Assembly: GCA_008828725.1 (NCBI GenBank)
Contig: MEHQ01003630.1
Span: 396,859-460,858 of the forward strand
Reading direction: 5' to 3'
DNA from: Saccharina japonica
Taxonomy: Eukaryota; Sar; Phaeophyceae; Laminariales; Laminariaceae
Length of the DNA: 64,000 nucleotides
Made by a program: the position numbers and the translations under genes. The notes beneath the pieces are model-generated. The model did not search any database, was not told the DNA's origin, and was given only the letters and a program-made list of their open reading frames with translations. Below, piece after piece: positions 51,090-62,934 of this stretch (the stretch's first letter is position 1; each line of letters starts with the position of its first letter).

Positions 51090-53194
51090 GCGTCCAACGC
51101 GGCCACAGCAGAGTTTACATACCAAACACGAGCTCGGAAACGATCAAAACTCTTGCTGGTGAGCAATTTCGTTTTACGGTGCAAATACAGCAATTGCTGT
51201 CCCCCCTTGCAGATCCACGAGTTCCAACACCCCCTAGAGACTGTAACGAACAAGCTATAACGTTGTCCGGGAGAAAACCTGCCCATCCGAACTGGAGGTA
51301 TGCTGGGTTCGGTAAGAAGTACTGGTATGGTGTTCTTGTAACAGAAATAGCGTTGCTGCTTTAAAAAAAAAGAACTAAATTTGTTGCAAAAGACTGCTGT
51401 ACTCTGTTTTTGTTTTGATCCAAGGGGCCCCTTCAAATAAAAGTCGTCAGAGTACCTGTACCAGCTAGCATGGATAAATATATGACTCGTGAGCCCCAGC
51501 CCTTTCGAACTTGCGAGTGCCCAGGTTGCTGAAAGCTGAAATAACTGAGTCGACCCGAGTCCCTCAGGTACCGAAAGGTTAACTGTCTGGTACTCATACT
51601 GATATTGTAACGACCTTCCCCGGTTTTCAATCTCGTTTTCCCAACTATTATAATGTAAAATGTTCCAGCTTTTTTTTACTTCGTTCAAGTTCCAAAGATT
51701 GGACACGTTTCCTGGTTTCCTGTTTTGGTTTTAGAAGACGTAAAACGTGCAAAATCTGGTAAACGTTTGTTTCATAAGAACGGCCCTGATCTGCGCGGAA
51801 TATGAACGAAATATATTTATGGATTACGCGATAACCGGAGTCGCCTGATACGATGAATTGGCTTACACCCTGCGTGCTCAATTTCTCTCAGGATCGATTC
51901 CAACAAAAAAACGATTATCACTATCTAATAGCCGGCTATACACTAGTAAAGGGGTCTGCATGTTTGTTTGCATCTCACTGGTACCACAACCATATGTTTT
52001 AACCGGTCGAAGGGCAACATTGCTGTGCGGCCGTGTTGTACGTCGTTTAGCCATATATATTAGGGAGGTGGCTGATGTAGTGCTCGTAGTTGAAACGCTC
52101 GCCGGGAGCACACTTGGAACCAACCTGTGGCACCTGCGAATGTAAGAAATAGCCCGCGAAAGGCGTGGCAGCAGCCAGTTCCGGTATAATCGAATAACCA
52201 CCGGAACGACATCAACTGGGTCTACCCGGCAACGGTTGAAGGGCTGATACCAGCCAGATCCATGGCCGTTGCAACGGTTTAAGGCGTTGTGCTTACACCG
52301 CATAGAGCACCCGCAGTTCGTATTCAGAGGGTCGTCCTCTGGCGTATCCTGCACGGTTTTGTAGCGGTCGACACTCGATTCATTTAAGCCAGGAGCGACA
52401 AGTACGCTGCTTGGTTTACGCTCGGCTGATTGGGAGTATGCGTTTTCTTGTAATGAGGGCTACCCGGCCTCGATTAGAATGTTCCTCATGTAACGCAAGA
52501 AGAGTTAGCTGTGCTGTTCTGACCATGGCACTACAGTAGTAGTAGCTTGCCTTCCGTTGTGTTGGTGTAGAGTTAGACAAATAATCGATGTGCTGGAGAG
52601 TGCAATTATTTGCGTCAAGTCCAAATTATATCTAAGAGGGACTATAACACGAAGACACCTCACGTCCTATACACCATATATAACTTGACTGCAGGGGTTT
52701 GAATCCGTGAGACGCAGAATGGCTTGTTCTTCTCACACGCATTGATCTCGTCTGTTCTTCGCGAGGTTTGAACCGTCAAACGTTCAACAGCATCTTTCGA
52801 ACTCTGGTCGTACGCGTTCCAACGGGGTTGCCTATGATATTTCGCGGGCGTCCCCCTGGTTCTCCTCTCATAGGAAGAACAAAAACACAGTTTATTACGG
52901 ACGCCGTTCTCTTTTAATGTTTCCAAAACAAAGTTACGCGTCGCATGTCAATTGCGGTCGTTTTTTGTCTTCCTCAAGGTTTCACCGTTTTGTTAATCGT
53001 CCGCGGCCCATGTTGAGAGATCAATCCTGCTTCTTGCTGGTGGTGATGTCATCCCACGGCGGCCGAACCTAAACTCGTGTATGCCCACTAGATACATGAA
53101 GGGTAGCTCATTATGTGCCGATCGCTACCTTCGTTTGTGCCGAATCCACAGTACCCCTAGGCAGGTGATCGTCGCGAAGGCCGCACCCCGCATC

Positions 53195-53246
53195 ATGCGG
53201 TTCATCACGCTGCTGATACCCCTACTCTTGGCCGTGGCCACTGATG
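53195..53246 (+). CDS. LRR gene exon 1, signal peptide
   Basis: The ATG is followed by a short basic start (MRF) and a Leu/Ile/Val/Ala-rich core, ending in AVATD plus one base; the donor is GTGAGT. The length and composition are those of a secretory signal. Phase 1. Confidence 0.75.
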
Positions 53247-56200
53247 GTGAGTGATGTGATACAGCGTCGTGATCGCATTAGTACGCCTTCCTGGGGAGTT
53301 GCTCATCGAAGCGTAGGGCGTGGACAGGAACGTGTTCTGACAGTCCGTTCGATGGTGACATGTAAATACTGATGTGACACTGCTCCAGATTTCACCTTCG
53401 TTCGATGTGTTAGATCTGCATGCCTTGCGCCCAGTGGGGTCGCCAAAACACGGACATCACACCTTGGTTCATCGCACGGCAGGCGAACAAACGGTTCCGA
53501 TCTTGCGCCTTTCGCGTTTTTTTTTCTGGCCCCCCCCCCCCCCCCCCCCCGCGTGCCTGATACAGGTATCAATAGTTGCATTTCGGATGAAGTCTGCTCC
53601 TCCGGATCTACGTCCCTGTGAGCAAACGAAATGCACGAAGCGTTTCATAGCTGTTGAACTTCACGTAGCGAACGCATGACTTGTAATGGAAAGTACCGAT
53701 GGCCAGCAATGTCATTGGCCCTTCAAAACATTACGATAGAAGGACGCATACCATTCTTCTCTAAAACGGGTGCAATTTACATTTTTAGACATAGAAACCA
53801 GGGTGACGCGAATTCAGTTACGAAAGCACCCCGCAAAACACAAAGCTTCCACTACTTAATTGTCCATATTGCATGCCCCTTTGATATTCAGCCCCGGGAT
53901 ATAGTGCCAGTTGATAACACTGCTACCCAATTCGATAGATATCTACACTCCGCGATTGTCCCAAGCATTTCCGATGGCCGTTGGAAAGTATCCTACTTCC
54001 TCTAGGTTTTACGAACTATCATACGGGTCTCACAGTCCCAAGTAAACAGGAGTTGTGATGTACCTTGTATTTAATTTGACTTTCGGATCGTTTTTACAGG
54101 ACATCTGGCGCCCCGTGGTAGTTATGTGGTGCGAAGCTGGGCCGATCCGCCTTTCGTTGTGCGCTAGATCACTTTTGAATACGGTCCTGGACACATAGAA
54201 GGGACAAACGAGACTGCAATGCTGTACACCGTAATGTTATAGTGTAGACAGTCTCAAATATGCTCAAGTCGTTGTTACCCGCAGATTCCTCTTGGCAGTA
54301 GTGTAGAAGGAATGTTAAACGGAAGTGGAAATGTTTGGAGTTACGAAGCATTTGTAGTCTATTCCCCCCACGTTTGAAGAGAAGGCAAACAGATGTACAC
54401 AACTTCAAACACACGATCCCTGCAACCGTCAGACAAACTCTATGCTGAATTTAAGTGTGTGCCACGTTTTCGAGCCTGTGGTATTTCTCTCGTGCGTTTC
54501 ATTTAGCCACGCTAGGAAAACAGCGCTCTAACGAAGGCACCCCAATCGCGTTTTGCTTGTACTGAAGTGACTTTGATGGCTGTGGACTCAGTGATGGGGA
54601 TGCCAGTGATCTGGCAGCCTGCTTCGACCGCGCTGGACGGGGTACTATCGAAACTCTGTGAGTACCCTTCCCCTGATGTATCGCGTTAGAAATATCCCGT
54701 GTCTGCGCGGCGACGTTGTTTTTGGGGTGTGGTACACGTCATCATTGCTGTCAATGGCGGTACTGGCGAGGGCGGGAACGTTAAACGTATATCGAGCATA
54801 CCGTGATAAGTCGATTCGACCACGCCTGGCATTTCTGTAGTCTGCAGCGTAGGGGTTTGTTTCACTACTGAAGCTTTAATTTATTCACGGCGCCGAAAAC
54901 GAGCCGACGCCATTTAGGTTCGGGGTGTCATCTTCGTTACGTCCTTACCGACTTCACGCAGGGAAATACTGTGTGTTGAAACAGGAGACGGTATACCAGC
55001 ATCGGCCGCCCCAAGCCCCAAGCAATATGAGGTGCAGGCGTAGGGTGCGTGTCTGATATGTAACCAAAGTAGACGTACCACACACCTGTGGCAGGCTCAT
55101 CCCTTCACCCCTGCAGCTCTTACTACTGCTGTACACAGTTTACAAAACTGCGTTTGCCGTTCGTCCAATCAGCTTGCATGGGCTCTATAATGATTTGCTA
55201 CAACATATGTTGGCTACAATGGTTGCTGTCGACGCGTGGTACAATAGAGGTAGCACTGTTTGCTCACACTACTGTATCTATGACTGGCGAGCTTCCGCAA
55301 CTGGGTGACTACTCAATATCGGTCGAACTCCATCCGTGTGTGAATTCCAACAACGAGGATACGTCGCTATCCATTTGGGTGTGAACGAAAAAAAGGTCCG
55401 GTTTGACGTGAGGTGTAGAACCGCCCAAGGCAGACACCTTGGAAACATTAGGTGCGCCCCTTTCGTAGACCGCTATAAACTACTTTGAACATGATATATA
55501 CATTAAACAGTATACATGATACGTTAAAGTGACCTACGTCGGTGAACCTGTACTGGGGTTCGTCAAGTAGAGATATTATCGAGGAAGGTCGTGCAACATG
55601 TTTCTACGCCCTGGTGCCAGGTTGTCAACCATTTGACGATTCCTGGGTTTTGGTTTACGTCTTGCTCTCGTGATTGTTTTCTCGTGCAGGAACCTCAACC
55701 GAAACGAACTGACCAAGGTGCCGCTCGACTTCTTTGATGGAATGGGGGCACTGAAAAACTTGTGAGTGGCGCCAAATCCATTCGTTTTGGTCTGCTTCGG
55801 CGATGGGGGGTCTACTCCTGATGTCACTACAAACCGTGTTTAGGCCACTCGGACGAGCGTCCCTGTACCTCATCCAAACGTAGAGTTGGAATGCTTTGAT
55901 GAGGCAACCACGCATTGCAACGATAGAAGTAGCACTTGTTAGTTGTTTTGTTTCTGAATGATTGTGCTCCTTAACCCAAACGTTTCGGACTGCTCTCGTG
56001 TTGCATTGTGGTTCATTGTGTACTCCGAGCTTGGAATTGTTAGCCCGGCAGCATTTTTATTTTCCTCCGAATCATTGTTTCGGTACGGTACAGAGCTCTT
56101 CAAGTGACCACCCTCCGAACAAACATGGTGTACCTATAGATATCGTAGCATGCGTCCTACGTAACAACCAAATACATCGCGTGCTACGGTAGCGGTAGCC

Positions 56201-59200
56201 CTTTTTGGCTGAATCGTTTTCTGAACGATCGGGCTTCTTAACCCAAATTAGTCGGACTTTCCTTTTTGTAACGAATAATGTTTCAGAGTATACTTCGGAC
56301 AGGTTATTTCTAATCCGGCAGCACTTTTAGTTTCCTCCAAAATCATTTGTTTCGGTGCGGTATGACGCTCCTTAAGTGAGAAGCTCAGAAAAAATAGGGT
56401 GCACCTCTATCGTAGCATGTGTCATGGGCGGAGCATATCGCGAAGTTCAAACCAGTTTATGCTTAATCCTGCAGAAAGTCATGGCAACTCCTTTTGCCGA
56501 GTGACTGTTGTCGAATTAATTCCTTGCACCAAGTCCCTAATCGGCTGTCAGGTTCAGGTTAACACTATTTTTATTTCTTTAAACGTTGATGATATCTTGG
56601 GAGGTGAAGACGACTACCGTATTGATCGAGCATCCCTGCTTTCACGAACCGGGGCCCGTTGTCCTCGTTTGGTCGTGTTGTTGTGTTCGCAAAATAAAAC
56701 TAACACCCTTGTTTTGACTCTTATCAAACTTCCGGAGGTTGTGTAGAACAAGAAGCTCTGTAGTTGTATGGCAAGATATCGAAATTTGCCCGTCGTCCGG
56801 GATGTGTTCAAGTTAAGCATGTTCTGCAGGTGTCGCTTCATGTGGTTATAGGAAGGAGCGGTTCCTGCCGAAAAGAACACACAACCCCAGCACACTCGTT
56901 TTTTTAAACCTTTCTGCCGCCATTGTGGCTGGCATCCTCGTACTATGAAATAGTTGCCCCTTCATGAAGTCGAGCCCGGCAGCCAGAGAGCTAATAAAGT
57001 ACGCCCGGTGTCCCCAATGTTTTACGTAATGTGCCACTGCGAACCAGGATCCTTTCGTTCAATGACCTCGTGTTGGACGCCGACAGCTTCAATGGAGCTT
57101 CAGCTGTTGAAGTCCTGTGAGGAAACCAAGATATTGCCGTTTGCCTGTGGTGATTGCTGTGCGTCCAGTCTAGTATTGTCGTATCCCCTCTAGCCACGAT
57201 TGCGAGCGTCCATATGCACAGCTTGAACCTGCCTTATTGTATTCATACAACTATTTCAAATTCTCTTCGAGGACAGACACACAACCACCTGTGTAACACG
57301 ACTCAAATGTTAAGACCTGGTTCAAATGGTATTGACTGCCACAACGTGTCGGCACTACGCTCGTATATAGGGATGACGACCCAAACCACGTGCTTCGTAG
57401 CGAGTCATGGCGATACTGGTGCATGTCTGAGCCAGCATGCCCGTGTTTGTATCGTTTGCATATCGATACCGTACCGTTGATGCTACCGTGGTGATGGACG
57501 ACTGAAGAACTCTCTACGGAAACCGCATGGAGACCCTGTCATCTGACGTCTTCGTGGGTTTGGTATCTCTCCGCGACCTGTGAGTGGTTTCAGGCAAAAT
57601 GGTTGTTGAGAAAATGCTGTGCTTGAATCAACTTGTACTAGGCACCGCGTATTCGATGTTCTTCGGTCGCACCAGCTTTAGAACACGGCTTCATGTCCCC
57701 TTTGTAAGCGGCGGGGGCGAAAGAAAGAAGACACTCAGCAGTCGTAGCGGTTCGTAGTAATGCAAGATGTAACCGTTCGTGGAGGGCATACAACGTCCCG
57801 GTCTTCGCAAGGCCACGGGTCTTCACGGCGACTTCGCTCGCCGAACCCACCTCCAACTCGTCCAGGGACAGGCATTGATGTTTTCCTGTTCGTGGGTGTT
57901 GCCGCATTGTTAGTGTGCGTCCTGATGCAAAACGTTGACATGCCCAAGCTCACGACTTGTTCATTGCTGTACTTTGTGTCTCTGCAAAAGGATGGTCGGC
58001 TGTTTCTAGATTCGCTATTCACGGCGTCATGATTTCAGCGGTTGCAGTAACTCCGGCAGAAACTTGACGCCCTGTCTAAACCGATACGTCGGATTTGTGT
58101 CCTGCTTTTTTTGCCTGCTGCGCAATGATCAGGGATATTGGCAACAATCGCTTTGCGCCCTTGACAACCGGGATGTTCGATGCTGTTCCGTCGCTGACAC
58201 AGTTGTGAGTGGAAGATTATTACGTTGTAAGTCCTTAAGATGTTATGGGACATGGTTGCAAAGGTGCGGGTATGCCTCTCTACATAGGTGTTTTAAGCAA
58301 TACCGGACCACTTTAAGCTCGATTTGTGAATGTCCAAGACACCTCATGATAACTCTCTGGTCACAGTGATGGTCAAGCTGTCAATTTCGTATGTTACCAC
58401 GAATCCGTTCGATCTGCCTAGCGTTGGTTCGGGACCTAGTACACACACTTTCGAAATCCGAGTATTCCTGACCGTCTTGCAACACCAAACACCTACGAGT
58501 ACCATTCAACTTCTTTAGGAAACCGAATGTTATAATGTGTTCGGCAACAAGTTTCCGGATGCGACCCCTTACTACCGACACCGTTTGATGTCAAGGATGC
58601 CCCATTGCGATAGGTCTCCTTCATCTTCGACATGCTCACAATAGGGACCCTTTGATCACTTGCTGTTGCCGTGTAAATTGTTTGAAACGATACGTCACGA
58701 TACGTCGTCTGTAGGGTCGTACGGAGGGAGTGTTGTGGGATATTTGCAATGTTGCACGGAAACGACCAGGTGATTTTTTTCTTGCCTCACACTCTACAGC
58801 AATACATCGATGCCCCCGAGCGAAAACATTCGAGACCTTTCGTCTGTTGGGCCCTACAACAGCCGTTGACGCAGACACTTAGGTCCGAATTATATAACCA
58901 GTATTCCTCAAGGCATCTATGGCGGCACAGTCAGATCCATGACCAACCAGTCGGAGCTTTCCAAACTACGGTTTGAATGAGCTGCTTGAGTAGTGAACCT
59001 TGTTTTGGGACGACGCGGGGGCACCAATATAGTAACGTTTCGGTGTATCGTTCTCAAAGTGACGGTATTAACTAAAACACATATTGGCCGGACTTGAATG
59101 ATAAACAGGTAAAAGGTAAGTTCTGTTAACATTGCTCTAGGATAGCCACAATTTTCAACCAAGGACCTACGAAATAGGCAACGTGATATATTATTTTTAA

Positions 59201-62200
59201 CTTTATTCATTCAATTTTTTCTCCCCCCACAAATAGACACACACTTCCTGAACTCTACAGCCTCAGATTGTGTCCCCCTCATACGGGATGTACATCCTGC
59301 ATGAGGACATATAAAATCCGTAAGTACGCGCGATCGAAGTATTACACTCAGCTAGCAAAGATGAGTTTCGACGAAATCCTCGAGCTCACAGCTGTTGTTT
59401 TTTTAATGTTTTTTTAATGGGCAGCGGCCAAAAAAAGGTATACCTCGTTCTTTTGCGGCCAAAATCAGGTACATACTTAAAACCAAGTCAAAAACGCACT
59501 CCACGTGCGCTGCCATTGGTCCAAAAGTCGTTGTACCGGTTTTTGCCTCTTCAAAACCCAGGTATACCTGATTTTGTCTACTCTGCTTGACTTTCACCTT
59601 TTTTTTGTCGTTTTTAAGCCAATCAGAGGCTCTTCATAGTTCCACCCTATGCCCCCTATACAAATGCCGACGTACGAGGAGACCCCATTCTCCCCTCGCA
59701 CCTCGCACTACACACGCCATTCGAGCGACACACGCATATCTGCCTGCATACCTCCGCCGAAATAATACGAGATAGAAGGCTCCCCTTCGGGATTGTGGTT
59801 GACTTGGAATACCAGGGGTGTCACAAAAGTTGAGAAGGGAGAATACAGCAGCAGGCGTTCGTTCCTCGTACCATTAATAGCAGCTACTCGTATACGTAGC
59901 CACCGGGCGAGCACGAAGAGCATGAAAAAGAGTCTACTTTGAATTGCAAGGAACGGCAGGTTCGTGGGGTGCGTTTTAAACTTGATTTTAGTATGTACCT
60001 GTTTTTGGCCCCGAACCAGATGTACCTGTTTTTGGCCGCTGCCCTCCTTATTAGCCTGTTTCTTATTATTAATAGGTGTACTGTACTACTGCTGTATCCC
60101 ACGCAGTTTGCAAATATGAGTTTCGACGAATCCTCGATCTCACAGCTGTCGGTTTTTTTTTCCGAGTTTCTCTGTATACAGACAGGTACTCGTATATGAT
60201 ATCATATATACGACGTACGCGACAGCGAATCTCCTCGTACCAGGTATGTACGCATATATATATGCTGGGTAAGGCTCGCGGCTTGTTGTTATGCCAACGG
60301 ATGTACAAAGTTTCAAAATATTGAAGGTGGACGACCGTTCGTCAAAGAGAGAATAACTATATTCTGCCATTGTAGCTGGGTTATGTGGTGCCGATTAAAG
60401 GAGACCTACAATAGTCCTTACTGCACCCTCGTTTTGGAGTAGGCGCAATTGTAGAGTGGTGAACGGAGCTACGTTTGAAAATGTGCAATGCTGAATCGCA
60501 GTTGTGCACGGTCCAGACAACGACAAGCACACCATCAGACTGATATTCTCCTTAATAGCAGACCGGTTCATGTGTTAGAGAGTGTGCTTGTTGGAAAATG
60601 TGTTCGGTCGGTAAGTGAGGTTGGTTGCAGACAGAGTACCTTGGTTTCAGGTTTCTTTTTCATGTATATGGTGGAGCCTATGTAAGCTTGGCCGTCTAAC
60701 TGCTGCCGCTGCTTCGGATTCAGTTTTACACTGTTTTGACGTTGACACAGGCATTTGGTTGTCTGCGTTGCTATTACTCGATTTGTACTCCGTGTCTCGT
60801 TCTGCTAAAGTAACGCGGCGGTGGTACCTTGCTACCGTTGTGGAAATACACACATGAGGTTGTCGGTGTTTCCGTTCCTCTCTCTCGCCTGGGCTCCCCT
60901 GGGCACACATTGCGTTTGTCGATGAATGTTCGTACTCATTTTGTGTTTATAAAATAAACATTTGACTATTTTTTCTAGATTCGAGCTGGTGTTAGAACAA
61001 ACGTAGCCCTCCACAATACGGCTATAACACAATGAATACAATGGAAACTAACAAGCGACAAAAAAGTTGCTCGTGACCGTATCGAGAAGGGAAACACGTC
61101 GGTTAAGCTACTTTTGACGTGCAAGATAATGTTAGTGAAATATGAGAATAATTCACACTGTTTTGGAGGCATTGTTGTTCGATAGGAATCGCAGGGAAAT
61201 AAAGTCAAAGCTTCTATATAGTTACGAGTACGGCCATATTTCAATATATGCGGCAAAACAGGCAACGCTAGACGGGTCGGTATGATCGTATCAAAATGAG
61301 GAATATGTCCGTCACTCTAGGCTTCCCTGCGACCTGTGTATTATCTTCAAACCAACGCTTAGGGGGACATTTTCTTTCACGGAATACACTAGTGCGCCCT
61401 GATTGGAGAAGGATTGGGAATCGAGCTTCGGCAGCAGTGCTCTTCCTAACCTTGACAAAAACGCAATAAACAAGTGGCCAATTGTTTTGTTTCCGGCGTG
61501 TATTGTTTGTATTGCTCTTTCGAGTTTGCCTATTATAATAACTACAAAAAAGGGAGAATGCATCCACGTACATGTTGAAACATTAACGCTTTAAAGCATA
61601 TGCAATGCTAGGTTGTTCATGTACGGTCATGATGAACAACCCAACTAACGTTTAGTTTTCCATATCTTCTTCCGTCATGGCCAAACGGTAAAATACTACA
61701 TGTCCCGGCTGTTTCTTCAATTCACTCGTACGAAATCAATTGCGCCTTTTTTGTAGAGGTTACAAGAACCCCTGCAAACAACACACGCGATGTCGAGACC
61801 TGAGTTTCGTATTGTTCCTGCTTGACGCTTGTTGCACAATTATCAGGGGTCTTACCTTCAGCAGCCTTGACTCCTTGCCAGCCGGGGTGTTCGATGGTCT
61901 GCCGTTCCTGACACGGCTGTGAGTGAAGCGATTGGGCATGGGTGGCAACTGTCACAATCAGACATGGTTAAAGTACTTCAGTCGCCCATTTACACATACG
62001 TATTTCACGGAACTGCGAGCCACGTGCACAGCAGTACCCTATTGGATGAATGCCTTTGACAACGCCTTAGCCTCGGTGATGGCAGATGATGGCATCCCTT
62101 TATCACCACGACACCGTCCAGTCAACATTGCGCAGGCGGCTGAGGTTATAGATACACCTCGCAGGATTCCCGACAATTCCGGCTCCGATCGTGTTGCAAC

Positions 62201-62641
62201 ATGAAACGCGCTCCGTCACAATGAGTACCGTAACTATTTAGCAACCGACCTCGTACTACCGCCATCGGCTGAAGTCGTAGATGCCGGTGTACGGCAGTGT
62301 ACGTTCGGCAGGCACACGACGGTTACTGGTTAGTCGCTTGCTGGTGTTATGAAGAATGTGAAGCGACACATCACGATATATATATATATCGTTTGTACGG
62401 TCCCTACGACCGTTCGTTGTGTTTTGGCCCATTTATTTGCAGTGTTCTACCGAAGCAAGCAATATAAGCTCTGCGTGTCTCGCCCGTTTAAACCAGTGCA
62501 TGGAAGCCCCGGCGCGGACTAACCACGACATTCGTCTGTACTTGCTTGCTGCTGACGTTAACGCAGGGACGTGGGTGACAACTCTATCACCACTCTCCCC
62601 TCAGGCCTCTTCGACGCCGCAGCTGGATCCATGGTTGAACT
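53195..62641 (+). CDS. Secreted or surface LRR protein, 5' part of a multi-exon gene
   Basis: I assembled nine exons: 53195-53246, 53566-53617, 54568-54657, 55690-55761, 57048-57116, 57508-57579, 58133-58204, 61847-61918 and 62567-62641. They give 208 codons plus two bases with every junction in frame. Residues 1-17 (MRFITLLIPLLLAVATD) are a signal peptide. Residues 19-64 hold two Cys pairs (NSCISDEVC; GCGLS...LAAC), like an LRR N-terminal cap. Residues 65-208 are six repeats of the form LxLxxNxLTxLPxxxFxGxxxLxxL. Every repeat exon begins one base into a Leu codon and ends after two bases (phase 2), so single repeats can be added or removed without frameshift. No stop or C-terminal domain is seen; the gene continues beyond the window. 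A role in surface recognition or immunity is inferred from the architecture alone. An extra 18-nt exon at 54100-54117 fits the phase but has no other support. Confidence 0.85.
53566..53617 (+). CDS. LRR gene exon 2, small Cys exon
   Basis: A C tract of about 20 bases and tacag precede the exon; the donor is GTGAGC. It encodes GINSCISDEVCSSGSTS plus two bases. Phases 1 and 2 match exons 1 and 3. The two Cys probably pair with each other or with those of exon 3. Confidence 0.65.
54568..54657 (+). CDS. LRR gene exon 3, N-terminal cap
   Basis: Ninety nt encoding DFDGCGLSDGDASDLAAC and then FDRAGRGTIET, followed by the first two bases of the Leu that opens repeat 1. It has the look of the cap found before LRRs of this type. 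Donor GTGAGT, phase 2 to phase 2. Confidence 0.75.
55231..55260 (+). mobile_element. Solo T250 terminal repeat
   Basis: gacgcgtggtacaatagagg followed by tagcac matches the left end of the family only; it lies in LRR gene intron 3. Confidence 0.5.
55690..55761 (+). CDS. LRR exon, repeat 1 (72 nt)
   Basis: Acceptor tgcag, donor GTGAGT. It encodes NLNRNELTKVPLDFFDGM and then GALKN between split Leu codons. Exactly 24 codons in phase 2, matching the consensus LxLxxNxLTxxPxxxFxGxxxLxxL. Confidence 0.88.
55911..56155 (+). mobile_element. T250-family element in LRR gene intron
   Basis: gcattgcaacgatagaagt at the left, tatcgtagcatgcgtc at the right, ttaacccaaacg inside. Confidence 0.78.
56177..56423 (+). 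mobile_element. T250-family element in LRR gene intron
   Basis: cgcgtgctacggtagcggt at the left, cctctatcgtagcatgtgtc at the right. About 20 bp after the previous copy, same orientation, so a local pair. Confidence 0.82.
57048..57116 (+). CDS. LRR exon, repeat 2 (69 nt)
   Basis: Acceptor accag, donor GTGAGG. It encodes ILSFNDLVLDADSFNG and then ASAVEV. One codon shorter than the other repeats, but it keeps the phase, the conserved Asn and the FxG motif. Confidence 0.8.
57508..57579 (+). CDS. LRR exon, repeat 3 (72 nt)
   Basis: Acceptor gaag, donor GTGAGT. It encodes TLYGNRMETLSSDVFVG and then LVSLRD. Twenty-four codons in phase 2. Confidence 0.87.
58133..58204 (+). CDS. LRR exon, repeat 4 (72 nt)
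   Basis: Acceptor atcag, donor GTGAGT. It encodes DIGNNRFAPLTTGMFDAV and then PSLTQ. Twenty-four codons in phase 2. Confidence 0.88.
58519..58611 (+). pseudogene. Decayed LRR exon in intron between repeats 4 and 5
   Basis: After an acceptor-like ctttag the sequence reads FGNKFPDAT in one frame and PLLPTPFDVKDAPLR in the next, together resembling an LRR unit with a frameshift and a few extra bases. The donor position reads taggtctcc rather than GTGAGT. Confidence 0.45.
58883..58950 (+). pseudogene. Decayed LRR exon in intron between repeats 4 and 5
   Basis: After cttag the first frame gives SELYN and a shifted frame gives NYITSIPQGIYGGTVRSM, the repeat consensus with a frameshift near the conserved Asn. 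No good donor follows. Confidence 0.4.
59320..59398 (+). repeat. Dispersed repeat, cgaagtattacactcagc family
   Basis: Near-identical to 11148-11216; it lies in the 3.6 kb LRR gene intron. The stretch 59400-60370 has further repeat pieces, including a short T180 end at about 60045-60085. Confidence 0.8.
61847..61918 (+). CDS. LRR exon, repeat 5 (72 nt)
   Basis: Acceptor atcag, donor GTGAGT. It encodes GLTFSSLDSLPAGVFDGL and then PFLTR. It is separated from repeat 4 by a 3.6 kb intron that has taken up several repeats and holds two decayed LRR-like exons. Ser replaces the usual Asn in the LxxN position. Confidence 0.88.
62567..62641 (+). CDS. LRR exon, repeat 6 (75 nt)
   Basis: Acceptor gcag, donor GTGAGT. 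It encodes DVGDNSITTLPSGLFDAA and then AGSMVE, one codon longer than the standard unit, still phase 2. It is the last exon seen; the next should lie beyond 64000 or be too divergent to recognise. Confidence 0.86.
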
Positions 62642-62846
62642 GTGAGTGAAGGCAACCACCATCCTAGTAAGCTTACCGGATTTGAGTCGGATAAACCCGC
62701 TCTGGTTGTGGATCCATGTGTTGGGCTCATTGTGGACTCCAACTTCGTGACGTTCCGTGTAAAACTTCTCCAATTGAGTGAACATGCACACACATTGGCG
62801 AGATCACGCTCTGCGATCATTGATGTAAGAGAGGCACGCATTCCTG

Positions 62847-62934
62847 TTACCCCCTTAACAACTGGTCACACGAATTGGGGACAAAATACTTGGAATAAGT
62901 GTGGGACGTTTTTGTTTAGATCTGAATAGGTTAA
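62847..62934 (-). mobile_element. MITE-like element, M85 family
   Basis: gttacccccttaacaactgg at the left, tctgaataggttaa at the right. It lies about 200 bp after the last LRR exon. Confidence 0.7.

Noticed and set aside
51020-51706. 228-codon minus-strand frame
   Set aside because: It overlaps minisatellite-like sequence, shows no recognisable domain, and has low-complexity composition; not supported as a gene.
51878-52354. 158-codon minus-strand frame with a Cys-rich start (CGCSMRC)
   Set aside because: It opens at a GTG rather than an ATG, and there are no splice sites or homology that I recognise.
54100-54117. Possible 18-nt extra exon between LRR gene exons 2 and 3 (after tttttacag, before gtagtt)
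   Set aside because: It fits the phase, but exons 2 and 3 already join in frame without it and a unit this short has no independent support.
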